DNA from: Coptis chinensis
Lineage: Eukaryota; Streptophyta; Magnoliopsida; Ranunculales; Ranunculaceae
DNA length: 64,000 bases
Assembly (NCBI GenBank): GCA_015680905.1
Contig: CM027377.1
Span: 29,722,501-29,786,500, forward strand
Direction of reading: 5' to 3'
Shown: piece after piece, positions 10,316 through 21,800 of the stretch
Position numbering within the stretch: the first letter of the stretch is position 1
Layout of the letters: each line of letters begins with the position of its first letter
Made by a program: the position numbers and the translations under genes
Notes under the pieces: generated by a model
Databases searched by the model: none
Seen by the model: the letters and a program-made list of their open reading frames with translations, nothing else
Told to the model about the DNA's origin: nothing

Positions 10316-12864
10316 ATAGCCCGTGTTAACTTTGTAAACTCACTTTTATATGATTCTATCGCAAATAGAAAACCAAGTCCGACAAAAACCAAAATTGGTT
10401 AAATAATGACGAGACTTGAGTTAGTTATCATATTCCTATATACAACTCTAATCCTCCACACCATAGTAATCTACCTTCAATGTGCCGTTTCTTCTCCTTG
10501 TCATAATAATAGACCAATCCAGCTCCCGTTGCTATCAGAAAGAGAAAGCTCAACCATGTCACGGGCTACAAAAGCAATGTCCAACAATTTAGTCATATTA
10601 TTAGCTAATAATGAATCAATCACATGAAAACTTACCGCCCCTCTTGAAGATATTTTCCCTCATTCGCATTCAAACTACTCTAATTAGACGATTCCCCTTC
10701 TTTCGCACCTCCTACAGAATCACCTTTAGTATCACGTGGACTAGTAGCTAACAATCTATAAACCAGTCAACATACAACTCTGGTTTATGATATTTCGACA
10801 AGGTATCTACAAATAAACGAAAAATTGTTCAAAGTCCAATAATAGAAATGCAGTAAATATTTGATTACGTATTTACGTGTGACAATTTGAAGATACATAC
10901 TGATGTTGATGGTATGGATTGGGGAAGATGAATGGACGGTGGGGATGGGTTTGGTTTTATGAAATTGTAGTGTGAGTGTATGTAGATAAGTTATGACGGA
11001 TGTATTGGATCATTCTGTTTCTTGATAAAGAAGAACCCACGACTCAAAATTTTGATAAACCCTACTAGCTTAATAATTCTTTAAGCTGGTTTTCTAGTTT
11101 ATTTGTCTGCTCTGTTATTCATGTGATCTGCTTGTGTTTCCATAGTTGATGAACAAGGCCGACTCAACCCAAGTCGAGGCATAAAAGCGGAGCCACCAAG
11201 TGTGGCCTTCTTTCTCAAACATTTAGTTAACTAAAAGAACAAAAACAAAAGTAAATGTTAACTAAAAGAATGGTAATTCCTACTGAGGACTATTTTAAGG
11301 ATACTATGGAATATGGACTATGGAGGCCTATTTTTAAGGAATATTGTAGGCCTAATATATAGAAAAGATCTACCTTAATCAATTAACCATCTTCAAGGAA
11401 AATGTTTGTATAAGATTTGATCTACTTTAATCAAGGAAAGTTCTTTAAAAAGTTGCTATATATGTGTGTGTGTTTTTGTTTTTTTTTCTCAATTTCAATT
11501 TCAAGATAGGAAGATTTAGATTATTATTTTTTCCAATAAATATAGCGTTTTTTTTAAAACGATTTTTTTATTAATTCGTGCTTCGTAGTGTTTTAAACGT
11601 GTGTTGTCAAAAAAATGCAACTTACTTTGAATGATTCAATGATGGCGGAAGTATTCATCATTTTGCCTCGTAAAATTCATGTTTGCAAATTATTCGCTGA
11701 ACTTCAAACTTCATCAGTGGGTCGGGTCAGCTCATTCTTTAGGCATAAACGGTCACTTTTAGAATTAAGAAGCCTCGTAATTACGAAAACCTTTAATAGT
11801 TTTCTTAAAACTAGGCCTCAATTTACTTGTTAACCCTAACCTAATGACATTTTTTTTATAGATAGGACTCTAAACCATGATATATTGGGCCTACAATATT
11901 CCTTAAAAATAGTCCTCCATATTCCATACTCCATAGTATCCTTAAAATAGGCCACCTTCTTTCAGTTTACATTTATTTTTGTTTTTGTTTTTTTAGTTAA
12001 CTAAATGTTTAAAAAAGAAGGCGACACTTTGAGGTTTTGCTTTGCATTTAGGCCTCGACTTGGGTCAAGCTGGCCCTGTTCATTAGCTATAGAAACGCGT
12101 GCAGATAACGAGAATAACAGATAAGGCAAATAGACTAGAAAAGCAGCTGAAAGAATTAAGCTAGTAGAGTTTATCAAAATTTTGAGTCATGACTTCTTCT
12201 TTATCAAGAAACAGATAGATCCAATACATTTGTCGAAACTTATCTCCATACACTCGCACCACAATTTCATTAAACCAAACTCATCCTCATTGTTCATTCA
12301 TTTTCTCCAATCCATACCATCTCCATTAGTATGTACCTTCAAATTTACACAAGTAATCAAATATTTACTGCATTTCTATTATTGGGCTTTGAACATTTTT
12401 GCATTTATTTGCAGGTACCTTGTCGACATGTCGTAAACCAGAGTTCTATGTTGATTGATTATAGATTGTTAGCTACTAGTCCAAGTGGTACTGAAGGTGG
12501 TTATGTAAGAGGTGAGAAAGAAGGGAAATAGTTCGAATGCGAATGAGGGGAAATATCTTCGAGGGGCGGTAAGTTTTCATGTAATATGACTAAATTGTTG
12601 GACATTGTTTTTGCAGCCCGTGACATAGTTGAGCTTTCTCTTTCTGATAGTAACGGGAGCTGGATTAGTATATTATTATGACAAGGAAAAGAAACGACAC
12701 ATTGAAGGTAGATTACTATGGTGTGGATGATTAGAGTTGTATATAGGAATATGAGAACTAACTCAAGTCTCTTCATTATTTAACCAGTTTTGGTCTTTGG
12801 TCTGACTTGGTTTTCTGTTTGCGACAAAATCATATAAGAATGGGTGTACAAAGTTAACACGGGT
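10316..12864. repeat. 1-kb imperfect inverted repeat carrying SCO1 5' exons
   Basis: The left arm (about 10316-11360) and right arm (about 11881-12864) are reverse complements with a 520-bp spacer. Outer ends match at CCCGTGTTAACTTTGTA and TACAAAGTTAACACGGG. Inner ends match at AAGGAATATTGTAGGCC and GGCCTACAATATTCCTT. Both arms hold the first recognisable SCO1 exons and their 5' flank. The arms have diverged by substitutions and small indels. A transcript across the repeat could fold into a long hairpin. Confidence 0.9.
10475..10800 (-). pseudogene. HCC1: SCO1/HCC1 5' exons, inverted duplicate copy
   Basis: On the minus strand, the exon at 10565-10475 encodes PVTWLSFLFLIATGAGLVYY, then YDKEKKRHIEG, the membrane anchor and juxtamembrane segment of the mitochondrial copper chaperone SCO1. 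It keeps AG and GT splice signals and an intact Trp codon, which the plus-strand copy has lost. The preceding exon (about 10636-10800) reads LLATSPRDTKGDS, GGAKEGESSN, then a TAG stop, then LNANEGKYLQEG, with a 2-nt length difference that breaks the frame at the splice. No copper-binding exons follow to the left, so this is a partial duplicate. Confidence 0.8.
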
Positions 12865-13596
12865 TATGGGAAAAGCAGCTATTGGTGGCCCATTCAGCCT
12901 TGTTAACCATGAGGGAAAATATGTTACCGACAAGGATTTCCGTGGGAAATGGACTGTGATGTATTTTGGCTTTACCCACTGTCCTGATATTTGTCTAGGA
13001 CTGTTTGCGAGTTATTCATTCAAATAAATCTCTTTTTTACTGATTTTTGGGACAGTTTGTTAGTTTCAAGCTTTGTTGTTTTCTCATTGGTTGCAGAAGA
13101 AAATGCAAGGATTGAAATTATACCTGTATTCATATCTGTGGATCCTGAGAGAGATACTGTTGAGCAGGTTCATGATTATGTCAAAGGTAGCTTTCAAAAA
13201 TGGAATTATTCTTCTGAATTAGTTTCAATTTCGGCATCAATAATTTGTTCTAATAGGACTGTGTTTCGTGTTCTGGTTGCAGAGTTTCACCCAAATTTAG
13301 TTGGGTTAACTGGCTCAGCAGATGAGGTTAGGAGAGTTGCTCGTGCTTATCGAGTTTATTATATGAAGACAGAAGAAGAAGGATCGGATTATCTTGTTGA
13401 TCACTCGATTATCATGTATGCAATTTCTATTTAAGCAATATTCTTGAGCTTATGCTTTTTTTTATGCTACTTTCGTATAATTATGTCCCAGGGGCGTGTC
13501 TTGTACATCGGCTCTTTCCAATCATTCCAGAAAGGATTGCACGTGTATATTAACATTTTCTCTATGATCCACAATAGAATATTCTCTTGGTATTTA

Positions 13597-14492
13597 GGGT
13601 GTGTTTGTTAAATTTTAACCTGCTTGGAATGGAATGGAAAAAATAATTTTAAATGTTATGTGTTTGGTAAAAACCTGGAAAGAAAAATAAAAGCTGGAAA
13701 AATGAATAATGCGTGTTTGTTTGCAAAAGTATGGAAAGGAATAATTGTATTGTTGAAGTGTATTAGTAGTAAGTCCTATCTATTTCTTTTGCTTTCCACA
13801 AAATTTTCGGGGTTAAAGAGCATCTCTACAGGTGGTGGTAGCATACTCTTCAAATTTGAAGAATCGACCCTGAGAATCTGGAAGCAAATTTCACCAACTC
13901 TAGGTGGTCGCGAAATTCATGATCTAAAATTCATTGGAGATGACCTTCTTGACATTAATGGCCAAGATTTATCGTCGAAGCGACATTACCAATTATCATG
14001 CCTGAAGTTCAAAAAATTCGCGACATTCCCATTTTTAGCGCACCAAATTGAAAAAGTAAAAAAATAACTTGTTCGACATTAGATAAATGGCCACAAACCG
14101 CGTGGTGTTGGTCAAAGTCAAAAAAAACTTGGGGCAAGTACTTGGCGTAGCGACATTACTATTGTCGCCCGCGATCCACATCCAAACCTCCGGATTTGAA
14201 TGGAACAAGAATCGAATGCAAAAGGAAAACGGGTTATCAAATGATCATGAATGAAATATCTTTAGAGATGGAATTCGAGAAATTCAATTTTTTCTTCAAA
14301 TATGAAGGATTTGACAGGTTATACTACCACCTAGAGATGCTCTAAGGACACAAAACCTTTTCCATTTGTTTCCATATAGAAAAGCTCATTTCCTTTCCAT
14401 GGGTAAACAAACGCCTTAAAAACTATGGAAAAGGTGGACCACTCTTATTTTCCTTTCCTTTCCATAGTGTTTCCATCATAACAAACACACCC
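13597..14492. mobile_element. PIF/Harbinger-like MITE A in the SCO1 intron
   Basis: Termini are GGGTGTGTTTGTTA at the left and its complement TAACAAACACACCC at the right, flanked by the 3-bp duplication TTA (13594-13596 and 14493-14495). TTA/TAA duplications with G-rich ends are typical of Tourist-type PIF/Harbinger elements. Subterminal TTTCCATT/GGAAATG blocks are also inverted. No transposase is present. A second inverted-repeat element is nested at 13818-14342. Confidence 0.8.
13818..14342. mobile_element. Nested terminal-inverted-repeat element
   Basis: The left end GAGCATCTCTACAGGTGGT is mirrored at the right by ACCACCTAGAGATGCTC. It sits inside MITE A. Flanks are TTAAA at the left and TAAGG at the right, so a TAA target site is plausible but not exact. 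The 147-codon frame running through it looks like chance coding. Confidence 0.65.
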
Positions 14493-14494
14493 TT

Positions 14495-14584
14495 AAATTT
14501 TAATTCCTTGAGAGACCCATACAATCTTAACTGTTATTTAAATTTTAATTCCTTGAGAGACCCATACAATCTTAACTGTTTAAA
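14495..14584. repeat. 45-bp tandem duplication
   Basis: AAATTTTAATTCCTTGAGAG and the following ACCCATACAATCTTAACTGTT occur at 14495 and again at 14540, directly beside the right target duplication of MITE A. Confidence 0.9.
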
Positions 14585-15109
14585 GACTATGTTGAGTCAA
14601 ATGTGGCCATATGCGGAACCTTGGGAGTTGAATGGAGTTGTATACAACTAATACAAGACATTATAGTGGTACTTGTAAGGGGTCATTTGTTTTTGCCTCT
14701 TATATGACCTTGAGGTCTTATAACTTGCTTACTTATGAAAGCCGCTTTCAATATAGCAAATTCTTCGCATTGCTCAGGGAATTTCATAAAGATTAGTCCA
14801 GGCGGAGGAAGTTTGGTATTGGCATGTATATGGTTAGCATTTTGAACCATATCTAGTGAATTTTTAGGAATCTCTTATAAGATGTGGCCCAGTGAATTTG
14901 GATATTTTTTTGGTTTGTTTTTTGCCTCTTATAAGAGGCATTCTACTAGAAATGTCTTATAAGAGGCTCCAATTCTATAAGTACCAAAATTGTATATACT
15001 TCAATTCTATAAGTCTTATAACTTGAAAAATGACTCAAACACCCCCGTCCATATACCCCTAGTCTTATTTCTCTCTTCTTCTCTTTTCATTATCTTCTTC
15101 TCCAAATAA

Positions 15110-15746
15110 CTCTATTGCCCTAGCCACCACCAGCTATCACCACCACCACTACTGCCACCATCATCACCACCACCACTACCACCACCATCATTACCTCCAC
15201 CACCACTACCACTATACTATTAAGACTATCATCATCACCACCACCATCACTACCACCGTGCAATTAAGACCAATATCATCACCTCCACTACCACCACCAT
15301 TATCACCATACTATTAAGACTATCACCACCACCGCCAATGTGCTATTAAGATATCCACCGCTTCTACTACTACTACTACCACCACCACCACTGTACTATT
15401 AAAACCACCACCACTACCACCGTGCTATTAAAACTAATATCATCACCTCCACTACTACTACCACCACCACTACCACCATACTATTAAGACTATCACCACT
15501 ACCGCCACTGTGTTATTAAGACATCTACCGCTTCTACTACTACTACTACCACCACCACCATTTCTACTACTACCACCACCACCATTTCTACTACTACCAC
15601 CGTGCTATTAAGACCAATATCATCACTTCCACTACCACCACCACCACCGTACTATTAAGACTATCACCACCGCTGCCACCGTGCTATTAAGACATCCACT
15701 ACTTAACTACTACCACCACCAAAGCTCTATTAAAGATCAATATTAT
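15110..15746. repeat. CAC/ATC-rich trinucleotide array with interspersed CTATTAAGAC
   Basis: Long runs of CAC, ACC and ACT triplets are broken at intervals by CTATTAAGAC, giving an irregular higher-order repeat. The array resumes at 21801-21860 on the far side of the Gypsy element, showing that the element landed inside it. Confidence 0.9.
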
Positions 15747-16216
15747 TGTTTTGACCCCCACCCACGTGGCGAAAATCCATTGGTAGGAATCTCCACTTTA
15801 TTCATTTAATCGAGGGGGCTAAAGCCCGATTTACAATAATACCATATATCGATGTGCGGGCCCGTTAACTTTGTGTCTAAAGGGTCTTAGCCACATGGCT
15901 TTACCGCCACGCATTAATTTATTTCGTCCATATTCGTTTCTTATCAAAGAGATAATTATCGGTTGAGTTATATTCAATTACAATTACTTGAGCTACAAGA
16001 ATACTTCTACAATAAGTCTTTATTCTATACATATAAATACCAAACTATTTTTTTCATTCGAACTACGTTCTTGAGACTTGATCCCACCGAATTTTGGTGC
16101 GTAGGCAACCGCAAGGTCTGATCATTCCCCGATCACCATCATTTTTTCTAATTACTTTTCTACGTTCTTCGTCTTTTTTCATCAACACTCAAACTTGATC
16201 ATATTTGGTCGAAACA
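15747..16216 (+). repeat. 5' LTR of the Gypsy element
   Basis: This 470-bp repeat starts TGTTTTGACC and ends GGTCGAAACA. It matches the 3' LTR along its length, with many substitutions and small indels, so the insertion is not recent. Confidence 0.92.
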
Positions 16217-16220
16217 TAAT

Positions 16221-16236
16221 TGGCGCCGTCTGGCGG
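16221..16236 (+). other. Primer-binding site of the Gypsy element
   Basis: TGGCGCCGTCTGGCGG lies 4 nt after the 5' LTR. The TGGCGCCGT core is common in plant Gypsy elements of the Athila/Tat type. The exact priming tRNA cannot be stated from this degenerate copy. Confidence 0.75.
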
Positions 16237-16869
16237 TTCTTATGCAAAACCGACGATCACGTTTACAAAAGTTATGATGAATACTCGACGAGCCTAAGTT
16301 CTCGATGCACTTATCGACGATCATCGCGAATGTGCGGTTCTCAACCTAAGCGGTATCGAACTACTCCTCCTATTCCTTTTCAACATCCGATTGATATATG
16401 ATCCGCTACACGCTCCACCGATCGCCAAATTATTCAAAAACGAAGTTATTGCCTCGGCGATTCTTTTTTCATCACATCCGTTATGGATAATGTCCGGCCA
16501 TATGTCTCGAGGCATTCTTGAATTGAAAATATTACAGCGGCCTTGTTTCATTTTTTGTCTTAAAGCTTATTTCAAAGAAGGAATAGTCGAAGTTTCTACT
16601 TGTCGAATATCCGGCTTGCGCAAGTTTTTTCGCGAACGCCTACGGATCGAGTTCGCAGAATGGAAAAGTTACCTTAGCATTTACAAAATTGTCTCGACAC
16701 TCATACAATTAAACAGACAAACTTTGGTTTCGCTAATGACCGATTTTCTTATTGATGATATTCCTATGTCGAAAGCATTACTTTCGATGAGGAAAACGTC
16801 GATCTCTAATTGTCATTACCTCCCGGGGGCGATGACTTGAAATATTTATCGGATATATCGACTAATTGC

Positions 16870-17720
16870 TAGATTTACACCGATAGTTCGCATAATAAGT
16901 CCGCCTCCAATTTGTTTGTGTCATCTTGAAGATGAATGAAGACATAATTGAGAGGTCTCTACTTGGGATTTGACGCGTCAAATAATATGGCCGAGAGTCC
17001 GAACCTGTCATTTGTGGTATACGCGACAACTCTTTCAAATGGGGCGACTAAGTTACGATTAATTATTCTAAGTTAGTCGTTAGCCAATTTGAATGATAAT
17101 ATCGCGCTCGCAAATGATAGAATGAACGTTTATTTAGACTTCGCTCAACGAATTGCATGAAATTTTACATCTATCATTCTTTGAACAAGATCCGCGTTAT
17201 GATGTAAGGCATCCCGATTCTATCGATAATTATCCGTGAAAAATCAAGTAAACCAGAGTTATGATTGAACACGATTAAACACTTATGTTTGTAAGATGAT
17301 TCCAACGAAGCTTGGCGATAATGTATCGGTATCTACCGATGACGATCATCAACGGTTGCTTTCGGGAAATTCCCGATGACTAAAAACTCTATCACAAAGA
17401 AGACAAGTCTCAATCCTATTTTCGTTGTTTGGTAATTTTACTAGGCCTCGAAGAAATTCATTCAGGACTATGTGAACACTACTACAGGGGGCGAAGTCTC
17501 GCTCACATAGCAATGACCCAATGGTATTGGTGGCCATACATGCCAAAAGATGTTAAGCGTTTGTCCGATAAGTGTGTGCCTTGTCAAACACATGATATAT
17601 GATATGGGTCAACTTCCCGTGACGAAGCGTCATCCAATCCATAAACCTTGGTCATTTGCGAAATGGGGCCTTGACATTGTTGGTTTATTTCCGGCGTTTT
17701 GGTCTTTGGTGTTCGTTTTC
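16870..17720 (+). pseudogene. Gypsy RNase H and integrase remnants
   Basis: At about 16874-16922 one frame reads YTDSSHNKSASNLFV, matching the start of the Gypsy RNase H domain. From about 17518 another frame reads QWYWWPYMPKDVKRLSDKC, then VPCQ, the zinc-binding entry to integrase. A third frame continues with QLPVTKRHPIHKPWSFAKW and GLDIVG, the start of the catalytic core. The catalytic acidic residues further on are gone. Frames change several times, so nothing functional is encoded. No reverse transcriptase fits in the 650 bp between primer site and RNase H. Confidence 0.75.
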
Positions 17721-17944
17721 TGCTCGTCGCAACAAATTATTTTACTAAGGGGCGGACAAAATAAACAAGTTGAACGAAAAACCGACAAAAAATTTGTTAG
17801 TCTGTTTCCAGTTCAATTGTTTCTTTTCTGTTATTATCTTTGCACTTTTCAAGATTTGGTGATCAATACTGTCTTTCTTTCACTTCGTTATAATGGTATA
17901 ATTATGTTTCCATCGCAACATTATTATCGCTATTTACATAATCC

Positions 17945-18400
17945 GGACGGTTACCGCGTTTAGCCGTCGATCCCAAGTTGAACGACTGTTTTGTTAGCTC
18001 ACTTAGTTAGTTTACTATTGCTTTCACGACAAAATCCGGGCGAAATTACCACGCGTTTAATTTCGTCGGTCTAATTGAACGTTTTTTTCGCCGCTTAGTC
18101 GTTATTATCGTAACGACAAAATCGATGAAGTTACCACGTTTAGCCGTCGATCCCTAAGTTTGAACGCTTTTACCAAGCTTAGTCGTTACTATCGCTATAA
18201 CAACAAAATCTTACGAAATTACCACGTTTAATTTTGATAAATAAGTTGAATGCCGTTCATTCGCTTAGTCGTATTATTGCAACGACAAAATCTATCGAAC
18301 TTACCACATTTAATTTCCTCGACCTAAATTGAGCGATTTTTTCGCCATTTCGGTTAGTTCATCTTATGTCAACATCGATGAAGTTACCCCATTTAGTTTA
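17945..18400. repeat. Degenerate tandem array, about 85-95 bp unit
   Basis: Motifs such as TTACCACGTTTAG, CCGTCGATCC and TTAGTCGTTA with AACGACAAAATC recur about every 85-95 bp inside the Gypsy element. Units are diverged and partly truncated. Confidence 0.75.
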
Positions 18401-18739
18401 AATTCGGTTAGCGTCCGATTTTTTTTCACTCAATCTAATTTTGTAAGCTTAAAGTTAGCATTGGAAAATCTCGCTCTATTTCATTTCAATTACATAAATC
18501 TACAACATTGTCGGTTTTATTTGAAAGTATGTTATCGACACAACAACAATATTCAATAGCAAACCCATACTTTTATTTTTATTTTTCATCAAATTTTTTT
18601 AGCTTTATGGTATTACATTCACACAATTACCTAATTAATTGTCTCTATCAATTGTCTTCACGGTTAGGCCGATTAAATCTTCAATTTCACGAATATGCAT
18701 TAAACACGACTTTAGTTTAGCTTTTAAATATTTTCTCTA

Positions 18740-19500
18740 TCATTATTTTTTCTACTGGCATTGCGCCGATCTTTCGGACGATTTTCCGAACGAAAATTTT
18801 CATTAAGTCGTCATTTTTTTCTACGGCATTGTGCCGATCTTCTTTCAACGAAATTTTCCGAATCGAAAATTTTTCGCTTCACTTCATTATTTTTTTCTAA
18901 GGCATTATCTTCGGATCTTTTTCCACGAAAAATTTCTAAAAAATTTTCTAAATGAAAATTTTTCGTCAAATTATTTTTTTCTAAAGCATTGTGCCGATCT
19001 TTCTACGAAAAATTTTCCGAGTGAAAATTTTCGGTCACTATTTTTTTCTAAGGCATTGTGCCGATCTTTCTCTGAAAAATTTCTAAAAATTTTTCACAAA
19101 TTTCATTATTTTTTTAAGGCATTTCTTGCGATCTTTCTCTTAAAACTTCTTTGTTTAAAATTTTCGACAAAATTTTTCTAAGGCATTTTGCCAATCTTTC
19201 TCGAGAAATTTTCCAAGTGAATTTTTTGGAAATTTTATTATTTTTTTCTAAGGCATTGTGCCGATCTTTCTGGGTAAACTTTTTTCGAGCGACAATTTTC
19301 GATGATTTCATTATTTTTTCTAAGGCATTGAGCCGATTTTTTGAGCTTTATCTTTCCAAGCGGATTGAACCTTTCCGACAAACTTCATTATTTTTTCTAA
19401 GACATTATCTTTGATCTTTCTATTTAAATTTTTTTGAGTGAAACTTTCTCATTAGCTTCATTATTTTTTCTACGCCATTAGGCCGATATTTTTTAGAGAC
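18740..19500. repeat. Tandem array of about 62-80 bp units in the Gypsy element
   Basis: TTTTTTCTAAGGCATTGTGC and CGATCTTTCT recur about 11 times (near 18755, 18825, 18901, 18979, 19050, 19116, 19178, 19249, 19321, 19401 and 19472), each followed by a GAAAATTTTC-type segment. Open frames across it are F/S/R-rich by-products of the repeat, not proteins. Confidence 0.88.
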
Positions 19501-19880
19501 TTTTTTCGCCATTTTTCTAAAAGCGAAAAATTTTTGTTGGCTTCTTTTTTCGCCTAAAGATTTTTCGTCAAATTTCAAATTTTTGTGCAAAAATTTGATC
19601 CAAGGTATTTCCGTTCAAACTTTTTGCGGACTTTTCACGATATCTTTTTTGCTCATTATACCAAAATTTTTTTCAAAGAAAAAATACACTTCATACTTTC
19701 CTTTAGCATAAAAAATATTAGCTTCCCCAAGTTTTGTATTGACTTCGAACTAAGCTTGCTTTTAGACCCTTTCGTCGCCTCCCTTTTCTTAGGCTTCCTT
19801 GACTTTTTTTTTTCTTTTTTTTCCAAATTCATACCTTCAATAATTTCCTCAATGCTCAAATCTTCATTAGAATCAATTAA

Positions 19881-20083
19881 TCACTGCATCAAATCCTCCG
19901 TCTTCTTACCAGCAATTCTTCCTTTGGGAGTGGCTGATAACTGTGTTGCTACTTCAACCCCAATTTCATCTAGCACCTCATTGGTCAGATAATGTCGGTT
20001 TCTTCTTCAGCTTCGTCATCATTTACAACATCATCAATGGCGTCCGACATCGCTCTCATTGTCATATCCATTATCCCGCTCAT
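19881..20083 (-). pseudogene. VPS2: VPS2/CHMP2 (ESCRT-III) C-terminal gene fragment in the Gypsy element
   Basis: Read on the minus strand, the frame from 20083 gives MDMTMRAMSDAIDD, then NDDEAEEETD. After a frameshift near 19990 it continues LTNEVLDEIGVEVATQLSAT and PKGRIAGKKTED. This is the acidic autoinhibitory C-terminal region of the ESCRT-III subunit VPS2 (CHMP2), which acts in endosomal membrane scission. The N-terminal basic helices are missing. The fragment lies inside the LTR element, antisense to it, which suggests capture of a host transcript or genomic segment. Downstream on the same strand a lysine-rich frame (to about 19656) follows a stop and has no clear relation. Confidence 0.72.
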
Positions 20084-20694
20084 CCATATTGAGAAGTTTT
20101 TCGTTTTTTTAAAATGCATTTCCTTCTGAACGAACAAACAATGAGAATTTTCTTCACACCCACAAACAAGTTGGAAAGTATGTTACTTTAAATAAGGTAT
20201 GCTTTCGAGAATTCCCTTTCCCCGAAAGTGCTTGGATGTTGTCGGTTATCCCAAGAATTCTCAAGATCCTCAATAGTTAAAGCCCGGGGGATTAAGATTG
20301 TGCCTCCCGCCTCGTCAATGCATATTCTTTAGGTTATTTTGAGATTCTAGAAATTCACTCTCCCATGGCCATGTAGCGGTAGAGCTTCGAATTAGTCCTC
20401 ACGTGAGTACATCCCATTTTTGGACAAATCTTCTTATTCAAAATCCTTATAATGAGACAAAAAATACTTTTCGGACTCATAAGAGAAACCGAATCCTCCG
20501 CGATGTTTGGCTTTTGGTTTTGGTATCATGGTCAAACTTATATTTTTCGGTTTTAGCCTTTTGAGTTTGAGTTAAGGCAGGCAGGAGATTGTAATATGAT
20601 GTTTTCACATGGATACCATTATTCACCCTTTTGTGGTTTCGCCAACCAACAATTAAGCATGCCTAACGTATTTTGGATGAACCAAATAGAAAAA

Positions 20695-20885
20695 CACTTA
20701 TCTAATCTAAACTCTTATCATCTAATCCAAACTCTTATCATCTCTTATCTAATCTAAACTCTTATCATCTAATCCAAACTCTTATCATATCTTATCTAAT
20801 CTAAACTCTTATCATCTAATCCAAACTCTTATCATATCTTATCTAATCTAAACTCTTATCTAATCAAACTCTTATCTAATCCGAA
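20695..20885. repeat. 47-bp tandem array
   Basis: TCTAATCTAAACTCTTATCA followed by TCTAATCCAAACTCTTATCA repeats with a 47-bp period (starts near 20704, 20751 and 20798), with partial units at the right. It lies in the 3' noncoding part of the Gypsy element. Confidence 0.9.
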
Positions 20886-21315
20886 TTCTTATCGTCTTTA
20901 GTCGCCTTCGAATTCAATTCGCCTTTAACGTTTTTTTTTCCTATTATTACTATACTGCCTCTACGTTTAATTTTCAACGGTATAATCCAAGTATCGCTAT
21001 TCCGTTGGCACGTATCGTCGATTTCAAATTTTGTATTATTACGTGACACGTTCGGTACAGTTTTCACCAATTGAATTTTTTTGCAATTTTATTTCTATAT
21101 ATATATTTCTGTGCATTTTCAGCCATCTTTTATTTAACTACATTGCGTCCCGTATACGTTAGTTTGACATTATTTCGTTCCCGATAATTCACGAATTTTT
21201 TTCGACAGTCAATTTTCCAATTATTTCTTTTCGCACGACACTTCGTTATACATTCCGCTCATTTTTCTTTCTTCTTTGCCATATGAACTTTGTTCGCATG
21301 CCAAAGAGGGGGCGG

Positions 21316-21800
21316 TGTTTTGACCCCCACCTACGTGGCGAACGTCCATTGGTAGGAATCTCCACTTTATTCATTTAATCGACAGGGCTAAAGCCCAATT
21401 TACAATAATACCATAGATCAATGTACGGGCCCATTAACTCATGTGTCTAAGGCTGAACCTTAGCCACATGGCTTGCCACTTACGTACATTAATTTACGTC
21501 CATATTCGTTTCTTATCAAAGAGATAATTATCAGTTGAGAGTTATATTCAATTACAATTACTTGAGCTACAAGAATACTTCATCTACAATAAGTCTTTAT
21601 TCTATACATATAAATACCAAACTATTTTTCATTCAGAACTACGTTCTTGAGACTTGATCCCACTGATAATTTGGGTACGTAGGCAACCGCAAGGTACAGT
21701 CTCATCATTCCCCCGATCACCATCATTTTTCTAATTACTTTTCTACGTTCTTCGTCTTTTTCATCAACACTTGGTGTTTTGATCATATTTGGTCGAAACA
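21316..21800 (+). repeat. 3' LTR of the Gypsy element
   Basis: This 485-bp copy matches the 5' LTR from TGTTTTGACC to GGTCGAAACA and directly follows the purine tract AAAGAGGGGGCGG. Confidence 0.92.

Larger units (their letters stand above)
15747..21800 (+). mobile_element. Ty3/Gypsy-type LTR retrotransposon, decayed
   Basis: LTRs at 15747-16216 and 21316-21800 both start TGTTTTGACCCCCAC and end TTGGTCGAAACA. A primer-binding site follows the first LTR and a purine tract, AAAGAGGGGGCGG (21303-21315), precedes the second. The target site is ATTAT on the left (15742-15746) and ATCAT on the right (21801-21805), one substitution apart; the local array repeats AATATCATCACC, so ATCAT is probably original. 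Only RNase H and integrase traces are recognisable. Gag, protease and reverse transcriptase are absent. The 3' two-thirds is noncoding with three tandem arrays and a VPS2 gene fragment. The layout recalls the Tat lineage, an inference from the primer site and 3' arrays. Confidence 0.88.

Noticed and set aside
10406..10627. Plus-strand 73-codon ORF with a hydrophobic start, and its near-copy at 12501-12776 on the minus strand
   Set aside because: Both are antisense shadows of the SCO1 membrane-anchor exons; they look alike only because the exons form an inverted repeat.
13624..14067. 147-codon ORF in the SCO1 intron
   Set aside because: It runs across the ends of two nested MITEs, has no family motif and no conserved start.
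18761..19414. Several overlapping Phe/Ser/Arg-rich ORFs on both strands
   Set aside because: They are translations of the tandem array in the Gypsy element and share no protein motif.
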